A program made the translations under genes and the position numbers. A stretch of DNA of 64,000 nt from the NCBI RefSeq assembly GCF_008831285.2, contig NC_045150.1:1748001-1812000 (forward strand), in the 5' to 3' direction. Each line of letters starts with the position of its first letter. The stretch's first letter is position 1. This DNA is from Nymphaea colorata (lineage: Eukaryota; Streptophyta; Magnoliopsida; Nymphaeales; Nymphaeaceae). The notes under the pieces were generated by a model, which did not search any database, was not told where the DNA came from, and was given only the letters and a program-made list of their open reading frames with translations. This document shows, piece after piece, positions 49,008 to 61,460 of the stretch.

Positions 49008-49220
49008 TGCACCCTTGGTGGTTGTGTCTCAGCGAGCAAAAGCATCCGTGGCCACTTGAACACCATCGTTTGCTACCCTGACTTGTTCCTTTCCTACCAC
49101 CTCATTGATATGTATGCCAAATGTGTCTGGCCATGATTCACAGGGAGAATGTTTGAGGAATTTTTTGAAAGAAATGTAGTGTCTTGGACTGCACTTCTCA
49201 GTGGCTCTGATAAAACCGGA
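49008..49220 (+). pseudogene. PPR protein fragment with in-frame stop
   Basis: The plus strand reads CTLGGCVSASKSIRGHL, then PDLFLSYHLIDMYAKC, a TGA, and RMFEEFFERNVVSWTALLSG. This is the L-S-P alternation of plant PLS-class PPR proteins, about 70 residues. It carries a stop and has no flanking motifs, so it is a fragment. It is not a close copy of the intact PPR gene at 30309-33308. Confidence 0.78.
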
Positions 49221-52200
49221 AAATAGAACATTCAATGAGGAAATTTTTGTCCCTTTGGAGTGATCTATAACAAGGATAGATGATTTTAGTTCCACCTTAT
49301 GAAGGTACAAATGCAACACCTGCATGCACTTGCATTTTTTTTTATCAATTCATATCTAATTGCTGCATTCTGCATTGATTGTCATATAATTCGGTAGATT
49401 CTTTGTCCTGTGGCAAGAAAAGCACTGAAAATAGTTGTCACAAATAAATAGATTAGAGAAATCTTCACTTTTTGCAAGTTGTATTATAACTTGTATTGCA
49501 TGAATTTCAAACAGTAGTTGAAGGCGATTTAGTTACTTGAATTTTTCCTTAAAAAATAAATCAGTTTACATACATTCAAGAAGAACACCTTTTGTCCCTC
49601 TGAGTTGATAGGAATGAGCCATTTTAGATCCTAAGAAGGCATAATGTAACTCCTCATTGCACTTGGTTTATCTATAGATATGCAAATTGATTGTTATGTA
49701 ATTAGATGGTTCTTTGTCATGGGTTGCACCCATCAAGCACCAGGTATCCGAATCCAATTTGAACTAGTTACATTCGGTTGAGCAGAGCCAATTTTGTTGG
49801 GTAGCAACTTGTACATTCTTTTGGCATTATTAAATCACACATTCCACCACAACCTCAATCCTAAATAACTAGCCAACAAAATCAACTACATTAATATGTT
49901 TGCATACTATCACCGTGCAACCAAGCCACTTAAGGTGGAGAGATAGCGATCATTATAAACTTTTAAGCAGGTTAATGTTTGATCTAACGTTTCCCCTTTA
50001 GTATTGCCTTTTAGCATGGACATCCTCTCATGGTTCCAGCATTTGGAGTCCCTCTCACTCATCATCCTTGACTATACAGTTTATGTTGAGGATGATAAAA
50101 AGGGATATGTTATCTATTGTTTCAAAAAAGAATAGAAGTTCTAAAGCTTGGAACATGTAATATCTCATTAATTAGCCCCTCATCACAGAAAACACGTTAA
50201 AAAAAAATAAGAACGTCAAAAATTGGTAACCCGAATAAATCTAGGAAAAAATGTTCCTTTTTGAAAAAAGATGCAAAAAAAGAAAGAAAGAAAGAAAAAA
50301 TGGTATCTGGGAACCAAAGTAAGCCAGTATATGGGAAATTGACATTGTGGAAAATCCTTTCCTTATTTGTCCTTCGGCATTTTCAACTCGTAAGTGATGA
50401 TATCAGTTCGGATATTCAGGTGGGTGATTAATTGAGCCTACTTACGCCGTTTTAACTTTCATGTGTGTTGTAAATGAAATATTTTCTCAAAAAATCATGA
50501 ACGTATATATGCTATCATTCAAGTCTTCGATTAACACGGCTATATCTTGAAATTCTAGAAGTTTCCTTTGTACATTGTTCCCAACCTGCATGGGTTCTCC
50601 TTGTTTCATGTGAAGGAGAAGAAACTGATAAGAGAGGCTTTAAAAGACAGAACCTTTCACAGCTCAGTTGTCTCTGATAGGAATATAAAACATATGCTTA
50701 GAGCAATGCATAGACCTGAGATTCACTTTGTTGGTGCATTAGTATGATGTAATGAACCAATGGCTGCTTCATGACTTACAGGGTCTTGGAGAGGAAATTT
50801 ACACAAAAAAGGAACTTACCTCTTCAATTTTCACAGTATGATTCTCTGATGGTGAAAAAGCCTTTGATGGTGACAAAGTCATAAAGTTATTATTCTACAT
50901 ATATCAAAATATGAAAGTGTACTTGGCTACCCATTGCGCTTCAATAGTAATTTAATCTGGTAATGTCATGTATACTGCTTGTTGTATTTCAAATTTGTTA
51001 CATTTAATATTGTTCCTATTTAAGTTAAATTTATCAAAGTGACTATTACTATTTGCTCATAGTATGCTTCTTATGACTACGGTGAATATGACTTGTCCAT
51101 GGTCTTAGTAGGCATCGGTGATGGACCTTGGGGTATGATGCACCGATCTGATGACAACATCCCAGCGTTGGTCTTTGGATAATTTTCAGCAATTGGAAAC
51201 TAATATTTATAGCCACAAGTGTGGGTCTTATGTCTATAGTGGGATCATTGTTCCTGCACTTTGTGAATTTCACAAAAATAATTTTCAAGAATTCTCCCAT
51301 GTCTAAAATGGAGACAAAATTTGCTCTTCCGGCTCCAAAGTAACATTGGCCTCGCCGACTTGCCGTTTGCCATCCGACATCCACTGTCGCTGCACGGTCG
51401 GCCCGCCACCACCACCGCCATCGCTTCACAAAACGGTGCATGCCCTGTAGCTACGAGCCACCACAGTCCACTATCGTTCGACATCCACGGTCTTTTTTGG
51501 TTAGAAAATGGTGATCTAGGTCTTTTTAAGGACGGAATTTGCTGGTTGACTCTATTGTTTGGCTGTTTGGTGCATGAATTTTGTTCTTAGTTTATGGAGA
51601 TCGATCAAAATCGTAAACTTTTTTTTGCGATTGCTTGTCGAATAGATCAACTTTGGGTTCTGTTTATGGAGCTTCTTCATGGATGCAGAGATTTACTTCG
51701 TCTTCATTTTTTGCTTCATTTAGATTGCTGAGATGTGCAATTTAGTAGATGTATTGGTGTTTTTTTTGGCTGGATTTTGTCTCCATTTTGATGGTTTTCT
51801 CGCTTGCTTAGTTACTGGAATTGAGAAGCTTGTTATTCTAGGCGAGTTGTGTTGTGCTCGTACGTGATTGTGGGCAAGTGGTGCTCGTATGATAGGAAAG
51901 CTTGATTGGGTAATAAATTTGATATATGTTGTCATTGTCTTTTTAAGTTGTCTTTTTGGTGTAAATTAAACGTGCTCTCTTGATCTCTCTTAGCCTAATA
52001 AACGAGTCCATTTGTTTGAGATTTCCCTCCGCTGAGCTCGTTATATTTGCCAGTTTGTGAATTGTATGTTCAGTTAATTTTGATGGTCTAGGTTGAAGAA
52101 TTACTGTTTCTGGACTTTGATTCATGAATGAATATGTATTCTACATTAACGTTCAACAACGGATCTTGATTCTCTGGAAATTGGTTTAGAATATGCTCCA

Positions 52201-53279
52201 AGTCTGAAACTGTGTAGGAGTATAGGTCCTTAATGTTTCCCTTGTTTACTCTTCTAAATATTTAAAAGTACTATGGACATCTTAACTTGTGAGACAATGA
52301 GCTACAAAGAAGTTGGTATTAATCATCCTCTCAAATTACATTTCCAAAAGGAATTTAATTTATGCACATATTGTTTACACAACAAATTTTATGTGGTTGC
52401 TATTAATTTCATTTTCCAGTTGTTATTTTGTCATTTAACATTTCCAAAACATGACATGCTAAGAAAGTATTTAGGAATATGTTGCTGGGTTGCTTCAAAC
52501 TTATTTAGTCCTACACATCTGTTTACAAGGTTTTTTCGATCTTTAGGGTTATATTTTTCATATTGGAAATGCTTTCTACCGTGCACTAGCAAGAAGTTTC
52601 CTCCTCTTCTGTTTCAAATTTGAGCGATGATTGGTATGGCAGGGGAGGTGGATTTGCGACATGCTTGATTTCATGTCAAGGGCATGATTTTGTGTGTTTC
52701 TTCTTTTTTTTTTTTTTTTGGTAGCTTGTGTTCTACTATTGAGATTACCTCATGTAGGATTTTCTGTTGAGGTGATGTTTGTCAAGTTAGATCTGAGCTT
52801 GTTGCAAGAATTTTAGTATACTTGTATTCACATCTCTCTGGCTGTTCATATAATCTTCTTTTGCAAGAGATGATTGAATAGTGAATGTACATCTTTGAGG
52901 GACTATGGATATTTCTTACCTAATTTTTTGGATTTTGCTATAGTCGCTGTAATGTACATAGCTGATCTGTATTTGATTTTGGTCCATTTAAAAATGAGAA
53001 AATACATAGGATCAATCAAATTTAATTAAATTTTTAGTTATTAATGATTTCATATACATGATTAGTGAGTAAAAATTTGATTAGCTTTTTGGTTACTAAA
53101 TGATTTCATATACATAACGCCATATGAATCTTGGTATCCCTTTCTTTAGTTCATAAGTTGAATGCATACATTAATGCATTTGAATCATTTCATGTGTTTA
53201 GCTTGTTTGGATTCCATTCAAATAGTAAGTTGTCTTTTAGCATTGGGAATGAAGAATATTGTCTAACTGTAGATATGAA
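49221..53279. other. Long spacer, no genes recognised
   Basis: AT-rich sequence with A-rich tracts (about 50195-50310) and a poly-T tract at about 52707-52720. A GC-richer island at 51330-51480 yields frames on both strands but no known domain. The open frame at 52273-52623 is Phe/Cys-rich with TTT and TTG bias and is not supported by any family. Confidence 0.4.
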
Positions 53280-53640
53280 GAAAAATGAATCTTTTTTCAT
53301 TTATTGAAAAGGAAGTTGAATCCAGGAGGAAAAGAACTTCAATCGAAAACGTTGGTACAATTTAAGATAAAAGAGTATGCAAAATGCAATCACTATGGTA
53401 AATGATTAGGTGGACATGGTTCTAATGGTACTAGTCACTTAAGACGAGATATAGATACATGTGCCAAAAAAACAAGTTACTGATGGAAAACAATAAACTT
53501 TGTCATTTAGAATTAGTGAATCTGGTGCAACTTCTTTATACCTACATAAATTTGATATGGAGACTATAAAAAAATGTATGGCTGATCTCTAGTATTATTC
53601 AAAGTTTTGTTGTAGATGATACTATTTTTACAAACCCTGG
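53280..53640 (+). pseudogene. hAT transposase N-terminal relic with BED zinc finger
   Basis: The plus strand reads KEYAKCNHYGK, a stop, LGGHGSNGTSHLRRDIDTC, matching the C..C..H..C pattern of plant BED fingers (normally GTSHLRRHLxxC). After a frame change it reads YLHKFDMETIKKCMADL, resembling the segment that follows BED fingers in hAT transposases. Stops and shifts make it non-functional. Confidence 0.68.
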
Positions 53641-53929
53641 TTGTCCATTCTTCAACAGCTTCCACACAAACATTTTGACTGGTGGCTTGCCAGACCAAGT
53701 AGGTCTGGGCTACTTGTTATATATAGCATAATTGGAAGGGCAGCAATTTGTAGTTTTCAAACTTGTGCAGACATAATGTGTAGTTAATTAAGGCCAACCA
53801 TCCATGTTGCAGTTGTTTTCAAATATCTCCAAACATAATTTTGTGACAGCATCTCTATGGAATTTCAGTTTCAACCAATTAAAGTTGTGATATTATTAAA
53901 GAAAATAATAATAATGTTTAGTAACACAC

Positions 53930-54277
53930 CTTTTCATTACAAAAAAGAAACAATTTGCAATCTATTCTTTCATTATTAATAATAACAATTTGCAACGACA
54001 TGTTTCGTTAAAAAAAAAATTCTATTCCAAACTCACATTTGCAATGGCTTTTTTTTTTTGTTGTGGTAGAGAATTGGCAATGAATCTTTTTTTGTTGCTA
54101 ATCATTAATTATTAGTAACAAAACATATTTTCATTACTAATTTATCTAGTGTCACGACCTTTACTAACAGTGCTTGTAAGGGGCATTTTTTGTTTATGAA
54201 AATCTTTAGCAATGATTATGGTGCATTACTAAAAATTTCTATTGTGCGTTACTAAAAATCTCTCTACTGTTGTAGTG
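53930..54277 (-). mobile_element. CACTA-like terminal sequence (one end)
   Basis: The right edge reads CTGTTGTAGTG, the inverse of CACTACAACAG, a typical end of plant CACTA (En/Spm) elements. Inward of it, TTACTAA/TTAGTAA motifs recur several times, as subterminal repeats do. No matching opposite CACTA end was found to the left, so the element is truncated or the ends have decayed. It abuts a copia integrase relic. Confidence 0.45.
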
Positions 54278-54282
54278 ATTTT

Positions 54283-56540
54283 CACTTCTACAAATCTGAA
54301 ACTCTTGAAAAATTAAAAGAGTTTGAAAGACTTGTTGAAAAGCAAAATGATTACACTATAAAAATTTTACTCCAGATAGAGGGAGAATTTATTGTCTGAT
54401 GATTTGATTTTTTTGTTACGCAAAACGAGATTCATAGGTAGTTGATGATAAGAATGACTCCTAAACAGAGTGGTGTGGTAGAAAGAAAGAAGAGAATAGT
54501 TATGAAAATGACATGTGGTATGCTAAATGTCAAGCATCTACTTTTGAATTTCTGGGTAGAAGTTGTAGCTACTTCAGTCTATTTATTGGATATTTGACCA
54601 ACAAAAATAGTTTGAAACAAAAGTCTCTACGAAGCATACAAGACAAGAAAACCAAATATAAGTAATCTAATAATTTTTTGTTCTGTTGCCTATGCTTTGA
54701 TTGATGCAAGAAATGCTTTAGGCTAGAAAAAAAAGAGTGAAAAATGCATTTTTATTAGTTATAATAATGAATCTTAGGGTTATCAATTGTATGATCATGT
54801 TTCAAAGAAATTAATAATTCACTATGATATAGCTTTTGATGAAAATAGTAGTTGAGAATGGAGTAAATAAGATGTTAAGCAGTTGGTGTTTGATGAAAAT
54901 GCATTTGGCCAAGGCAAGAATAATCAACCGTCATCTAACTCGACACAGCCTCCAAACAACAATGATGGTGGAGAGTCAAATAATGAGAGAACACCACCAA
55001 GAAAAGTAGGTTTTCAACAAGATATCTTTAAAAGTGCATTCGCACTTATGGAAACCCTTGAGTTATGGAAAAACATATGAAAATGATAAATGGAAAACAT
55101 CTATGCAAGAAGGATTGCATGCCATTGAGAAAAATGATACATGGGAACTAATAAATTTACTACATGGAATGAGTCTTACAATTTAAAATGTGCTCACAAA
55201 GCAAAATATGACGATAATGAAAATGTAAAAAATATAACTTCAGATTAGTAGCTAAAGGATATGTTAAAAAATGTGAACTTGATTTTTTTGAAACGCATTC
55301 TCTCATGGTCAGATCTGAAACAGTTAGACTAATCCTTGCAGTGGCAACACAAAAGGGTTGAAAAGTTTTTCAACTTGATGCCAAATCAATTTTTCAAGTG
55401 CGTACTTGAATAAAGTTATTCATGTTGAACAACCGTAAGGTATCATTGCTGTTGGGCAAGAAAAGAAAGTAGACAAATTGGTAACTGGTTGGAATCATAC
55501 TCCCATCAAAATGGACTTCATCGAAGCAAAAATGAACATACATTATATATAAAAGTAGAAAGTAATGAACTTTTGTTTGTGTGTATATGTTTTGATGATA
55601 TTATTTATAATGGCTTTTCAACAAAATTATGTGATCAGTTCAGGTTGAAAATGAAGAAGGGATTTGAAATGTCAGATTAGGTCACTTGCATTATTTTTCG
55701 GGTCTTTAGGTGAGGCAGACTAATGATAGAATATTTATTTTTCAAGAAAAATAGGCAGATGAATTATTGAAGAAATTTAATTTGGATAAATGCAAGAACA
55801 GTTCTACTCCTACGAATACAAGAGACGAACTCAAAGTTGATGGTAGAACTACTAAAGCAAATAGGAACATGATATCTTTTTGAAGCATTGTGTGGAGCTT
55901 AGTATATTTGGCACATAGATGACCTCACATTATGTCTGCAGTTGGATTGATTCCTACATTTATGTGTAAACAAAATGTTCCTCATCTTGGAGCTACAAAA
56001 AGAATGCGGCACTATATTTGAAGAACCTCAAATATTTGTTATTTGGTTGAAATTAGTCACTAATTTAAAATTATATGGTTTCTCTTATAGTGATTGGGTA
56101 GGTCCAATGGGGGATAGTAAAAGTATGTGTGGGTGGGTGTTCATTATTGGATCCAGTACCATGTCTTAGAGCTCAAAGAAACAAAACTCTATCATCTTTT
56201 GAAGCAAAATATGTTGTTGCAACTTGTCAAGCTATTTAGATGAGGCGTATCCTTAATGATATGCAGATTTAGTAGATTTGGCCTACTGAAATTTTCTGCG
56301 ATAACAAACTATTCTATGGCAAAAAACCCAGTATTGCATGGAAGGACAAAACATATTGAACGCAAGCATCAGTTCATTTGTGAAGTTGTTACCAATGAAG
56401 TAATGTCAGTGAGCTATTGGAATACATATAACCAAGTTGTATATGGTCTTACTAAGACGTTATCTTTATCTCAAGTTTGTTAAATTTAGAGAGTTGATGA
56501 GAACATTTGAGTTACCACATCAAGGGGGAGAAAGCGTAGC
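54283..56540 (+). mobile_element. Second Ty1/copia element, heavily decayed
   Basis: Plus strand, in correct copia order: integrase core end (FHFYKSETLEKLKEFERLVE, MTPKQSGVVERKKRIVMKM), reverse transcriptase pieces (HRSKNEHTLYIKVESNELLF, then CFDDII where YVDDLI is usual), RNase H (YSDWVGPMGDSKSMCGWVF, SSKKQNS) and KNPVLHGRTKHIERKHQFI, ending near a CATCAAGGGGGAG polypurine tract at 56519. Stops and frameshifts occur in every part. Gag, protease and LTRs were not recognised. Confidence 0.85.
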
Positions 56541-57683
56541 TTGATCTGTTGAACAAGTCATAGTGGTCAATCAAATTGCCGTAGTTATTGTCCATTTATG
56601 GTTCATGCGAGAGTTCTAGTTCATTGGTTTTCATGGTTAATTAATATGTTGGTATGGGATAATGTCATCATGTATCGTACTGGTGTCATAATGATAGTTA
56701 TGGTCCCTGCATATGTTACAAAAGGTCTCTTTGTTTTAAGAGGAATGGTAAAATATCTAGTAAGCAGAACTCAAGAAACTTACTTGCATTGTAATTGTAT
56801 AGTAATGATGAGAGTAATGGTGTTGCTTGAAGAATAGTGGATAAATAATAGGGAAAAATAAATAGAGATAGTGTGGTTTTAATAATGGGCATTTTAAGGT
56901 TTAGGAGTTACTTACATCCTATATGTAATGTATATACCCATGTTCAGTTGAGGCAAAGAATGCAACGAAATGATGTGAAGTTTGCCAAGTGTCTCTCTTT
57001 AGTTTGCTTTATCATTTTTAATTCCTGGAGGTTCTTGTTCATATACTCAAGAAAGTCCAACACAATGAAGCAAATGAAAATCAGTACTTGATTATCTTAA
57101 ATTCCAACAAGATATTTTTTGTTACCCTTTTGGGGATTATTGGGGCAATTATTTCTCCAAATGAAATCACAAAATTTGTGGAAGCAACAACAATTACTTC
57201 TGCAAGTACCTCTCCAAGTTAACAAGACTCCAGACACGAAAACTCGGTCTAAGAACAATATTCCAAGTTAGGTAAAGAATTCTAAAGACAAATATTCAAA
57301 TCGGCGGAAGAGGAAGGGGTAGGGGCGGGAGGTAGACATCGAGAGGGAGGCATTAGCTTCCTTATATATATAACCAAATGACTAAAATAAAAATTGATGC
57401 ACGATTTACTATTATCTGTCTTGTAAGCTATCCACTAACATTTGATATAAATAAACCTAATGAAATTTGGAAACCGCTTCACACATAGAGGAGGAGCTTC
57501 AAGCCTTCAAGCCTATGTTTTTATGTTTTTATTCTCTCATCATCTTTTTACCTTTACGACAGTTGCACGTAATTTTAGTAACAAAGTACATTGCATCAAA
57601 TAACAGTCACTTGGGAACTTTTAGTTGAATTATTCAAAAGTACAGACAAAGAAAGCAATTTAAATAAATTGTAGTTACAGTCT
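56541..57683. other. Spacer after the second copia element
   Basis: May include its 3' LTR, but there is no partner copy to confirm. No genes recognised. Confidence 0.35.
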
Positions 57684-57835
57684 TCAAGCCAACTTCAACA
57701 CCCCAATCAAAGGAAAACCCCTTCCTTTCCCCCTGGATTCTTTCACATGATACATGGTCCAAGCTACTTCAAATTCTACACATGTTTCACTCGAATATAG
57801 CTTCCACATAATATAACGTGAACATGCCGGCAGAA

Positions 57836-58549
57836 TTATCCTTGTCTGCTCGTCCACTTCTTTATGTGAAGCACGTCGCCAACAAGAGGAATGATTGGCT
57901 TCTTCTTCACTAATTTCCTGTTTTGCTGTCTCCATTGTATAGTGTCGCCTTCTTCCTCTTCTTCTTGGTCACGCATGATTAGTAGCTCAGCCAAAGATTG
58001 CCTTCTCTTATATGATATGCCAGCATTCAGATCCCTGCCCTCACCAACAACGTTGTCGCTTATATCGTTGTAGTCGCCATAGTAAAGAGCAGCATCATGA
58101 CTTCTTTCTTTCTTGGCTGCCAGCACGGTAACTGCTGAAGCCTCATTGACAGCGATTCTCGACATTTTCTCCCTGATTTCGTGGTTCAGTGAAGCGACCG
58201 CCATCTCGGTAGCGGACTCTCTCTCCTTGAGATTCTTAACCTCTAGCTTGGTCTTATCCAGTTCTGCTTCCAGCCTCTGGAGTGACAAAGCCAGATCAAC
58301 TTCACTGACGGGACTGTCGAGTTTGATTGCGATCGACTTACTGTTGCCAGCGGAGGCGGCCGGCTTCTCGGCGTACACTTCGCCTACGAGGAAGCGCTCG
58401 CCGAAGAGGGCAACGGCCTCTTTCACCGACCGGAACGGCCGACTAGTATCGATCTCCACTCGCTGGTGCGAAGGTGCCTCAGATGGGAGGGTTTCCATGG
58501 AAACTCTTCTGTACATGAAAGACCGACTCAATGAATGCTGCTGCGCCAT
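57836..58549 (-). CDS. WEB family protein (DUF827 group), small member
   Basis: A single-exon gene of 237 aa. Residues about 31-55 hold the family start motif EIDTSRPFRSVKEAVALFGE. About 80-140 is a charged, heptad-like region (LALSLQRLEAELDKTKLEV, LKERESATEMAV) predicted as coiled coil. The C-terminal KKKPIIPLVGDVL matches the KKKPLIPLVGD signature of small WEB proteins. No membrane segment or signal peptide is seen. Larger members (WEB1, PMI2) act in light-driven chloroplast movement; a role for small members is not established. The start ATG at 58549 is the first in frame and places the motif at the expected distance. Confidence 0.92.
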   Translation of the reverse strand: MAQQHSLSRSFMYRRVSMETLPSEAPSHQRVEIDTSRPFRSVKEAVALFGERFLVGEVYAEKPAASAGNSKSIAIKLDSPVSEVDLALSLQRLEAELDKTKLEVKNLKERESATEMAVASLNHEIREKMSRIAVNEASAVTVLAAKKERSHDAALYYGDYNDISDNVVGEGRDLNAGISYKRRQSLAELLIMRDQEEEEEGDTIQWRQQNRKLVKKKPIIPLVGDVLHIKKWTSRQG

Positions 58550-58704
58550 ACTTATGATGTTGGTGCCTTTGCTTCCACTTCACATGGTACAGAGATATGT
58601 GAAGTTGGTGTTATCGGTTGATTGAAGAATGGATTGGCAGAAGCACAGGAGCAGAACAGAAGACGACTTCTCACCTAACGTGAGAGGGAACAACGGCCTT
58701 GTGG

Positions 58705-58730
58705 TTGCCCTCTGGTCATATATTTAGGTG
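58705..58730 (-). promoter_or_regulatory. Probable TATA box of the WEB-family gene
   Basis: On the minus strand TAAATATATGACC lies about 165 bases upstream of the ATG, a usual distance if the 5' leader is about 130 bases. No other strong TATA-like sequence is nearer. Confidence 0.5.
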
Positions 58731-60289
58731 CCTGTGAAAGACGGGCAGGGTGGGTCACCTGCAGGAGCAGCTCCTGTCAATCTGAGCGTTGGCTCCAGTG
58801 ATGGATAGTCAGGATTCGACGCCCGCTGGTGGGGACCTGAAGAAACCCATGTTTTCTTCCTGGCCGGAGCAAAGATATTCAAATTAGGCCAGCTGCCAAA
58901 TTTGGTAGGTTTGGAAGAGTTTACTGCAGCTGTTCTTTAGGGATTTTGTGACTAGTTTAATCATGCAATTTTTTTTTTATAGAAATCCTGGATGCGTCGA
59001 TCCTATCGAAATTGGTATATGTTGGTAATATTGTTATTTTCTTAACTAAAATTAAAATTATTTTTTTAACAGTTAAAATACTAAAAAATGAGAAAAAAAT
59101 AAACATTATTACTGTGCTGCTGCATTTTTACAGAGGACAAGAGGGATACGCATCCGTATATACAGGCTAACATACGTTGGTTTTACTAGATAGCATATCA
59201 AAAGTTTTTCTTTCGATCCACTATCTTACATTAAGATAAGACATTAAATTCGGTGTCCACCATCTCATCATTCCCGGACCTCTCTAATCCTTAGTCCACC
59301 AACATGGTGAAACTTATTGACCCGAACTCTGGAACTTATAAGTGGATCTGAAAGGAAAAATATGGATTTCAAATGATCTCCCAATTCTTAATAAATTTAA
59401 AACATTATAAAAGCATTAATATTAAATCTTCATAAAATCCAATCCATGCATTAATTTCAATTATCTTTTTTCAGACTTATAGACCAGATCCTTCAAGTTC
59501 ATCAGTGAAAACAGATTTAAAAGGTCCAGCAGGAAAACAGCCAAACAAGTCGATCGAATGGTACTCATACTGCCAAAAAACCAGCAATAGTGGTGTGTCA
59601 ATTCCACCTCCCTCCAAGTTCCTTAGTGGATGGAAATGGTAACCAATAAAGAAGATTCACGATAAGCTAAGTCCACAATTCGAACGACGAAGTTAGTGAA
59701 GTATTTGGTGAATGCCTAAGAAATTTAAAGAAGCCTGAAATATGGTTCTAATGAAATATTTGAAGTTCATGGCTGAGATGTGGACCAGATTGGACATCCA
59801 TACGGATCCTCTGAGAATCACTTAGAATGTGCATGTCCAAGTTATTGCAAAGTATCTGCGTGTGCCCACATGTTAGGCCTAATGCCCATTTCAAACCCAC
59901 CTCTAATCTAGATCCGCTTGATACGGATTTGGATCTCAAGGGACTAGATAAGTCCAAATACATAACCGCGGACTTTCACAACCTTCTTCTCAAGACGTTG
60001 ACCTTCTTTAATCTTTGTTCAGCATCCCTGTTGACAATATTTCCGTCCAAAATTACCTTCAATTTGCTGTGGGGATTGGAATAATTATTAACCACTAGAT
60101 AATGGTCATAGGCATTAACACTAGGAACTAGATGCTATTTGACTAGTGAATATCAATCCTGATAACTAATAGATGTTCAAACATTAAAAAGCCAACATTC
60201 AGCAGCTTTTTGTATCCGGTCGTGCATAATCTTCACTGCATATAAAGTGCAGCTACATATAAAGCGCAATTGTAAAGATTAATTTGGCA
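58731..60289. other. Intergenic spacer, nothing recognised
   Basis: Mixed AT-rich sequence with short open frames only. No domain, RNA gene or transposon end was recognised. Confidence 0.4.
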
Positions 60290-60770
60290 ATTATAAACGT
60301 GTAGTTTATGTATACATATACACGTATAAAATATACATATATAATATGTATACTATTATAATATGTGTATGTTATGTATATATATGTTAGTGTACATGTA
60401 TACTATAATATACACATATAATCACTTATGTGTATATATATACGTATATGTTGTATAACTTATACAACATAGTATATAACATATGTATATACTATATGGA
60501 TATAGACATCGTGTGTATAACAATATATAATGTACATCTAACGTTACATATTATAATATACACATATATGTATACTATATAGATTATGTTATGTATATGT
60601 AATATATAATATGTTGTATTTAACTATTTATATACGTATTATGTATACAAATATGTATACATAATATTCATTAATATTATTATGTATAACATTATATAAT
60701 TGTGTACATATACAATTATGTATTTCATACATACCTATACAAGTACATTATATGTATTATGTATTGGATG
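60290..60770. repeat. AT-rich cryptically simple region (TATA/GTATAC motifs)
   Basis: About 480 bp dominated by TATGTATA, ATATACACA and GTATAC permutations without a fixed unit. It can form many short hairpins but shows no long inverted repeat. Confidence 0.85.
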
Positions 60771-61300
60771 TGCCTCCTTAACCACAACAAAGTGAATAAA
60801 AACTAGTATCCTTCTAACCTTGAGTGCAAGGGGTAACATTCATGAGACTGGTTAGTCATGTCTTTTCGTGGGAGTAGTATCCACGGCACTCTCAGCTATA
60901 AGAGCTAAGGCCATTCCCATTATCCATACTCCTTTGGTTCTGAATGAGTTGTACTAAGGTAACTTTTTAACAGTAAGACCCATGTCACGGGTCACATTGG
61001 TATGGGTAGGGTAAGACTTATGTCACATAAGTAGGTAGGGGTGCTGGTATGGGTACTAGTGCGGGTAGTACAAACCATTTAAAAAAAAACTGGGTGAAAG
61101 GTTATGGCCGCAAATACAAAACAAATGAGAGATCGTTAAGATGCAACCAATCACTGCATCAGAAAACCCTGAAAACCAAGCAATACAAAAAAAAAAAAAA
61201 GAACTCGCATACCTTTATGTAAACCAGATCAGCAGAAGCAAGTTAAAGGACAAAGAACGAGGAGGAGGCGGAGCGGCGGAAGAAAAGAAAGAAACAAAAA
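60771..61300. other. Spacer with A-rich tracts
   Basis: It includes repeated GGGTAGG/GGTATGGGTA units near 61000-61070 and poly-A at about 61189. No gene recognised. Confidence 0.35.
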
Positions 61301-61327
61301 ATCACCGTTCGTTGGAGTGTAATCGCT

Positions 61328-61460
61328 AGAGATTCACTAGAGAATCACCATTCGCCGAAGAGGAAGAAGCAGAGAATCACCGTTTGTCGAAGTGGAGAAT
61401 CACGGTTCATCGCTTACTGGAGTGGAGAATCACCTCCCATTGTCGTTCTCTATCGGTGAA
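61328..61460 (+). repeat. Short degenerate repeats with AGAATCACC core
   Basis: AGAGAATCACC(A/G)TT(C/T)G or GGAGAATCAC recurs four times between about 61340 and 61435 at spacings near 25-35 bases, interspersed with CGAAG units. Non-coding by appearance. Confidence 0.6.

Noticed and set aside
60290..60770. Origin of replication or matrix attachment region
   Set aside because: AT-rich simple sequence alone does not support either; no specific motif pattern was seen.
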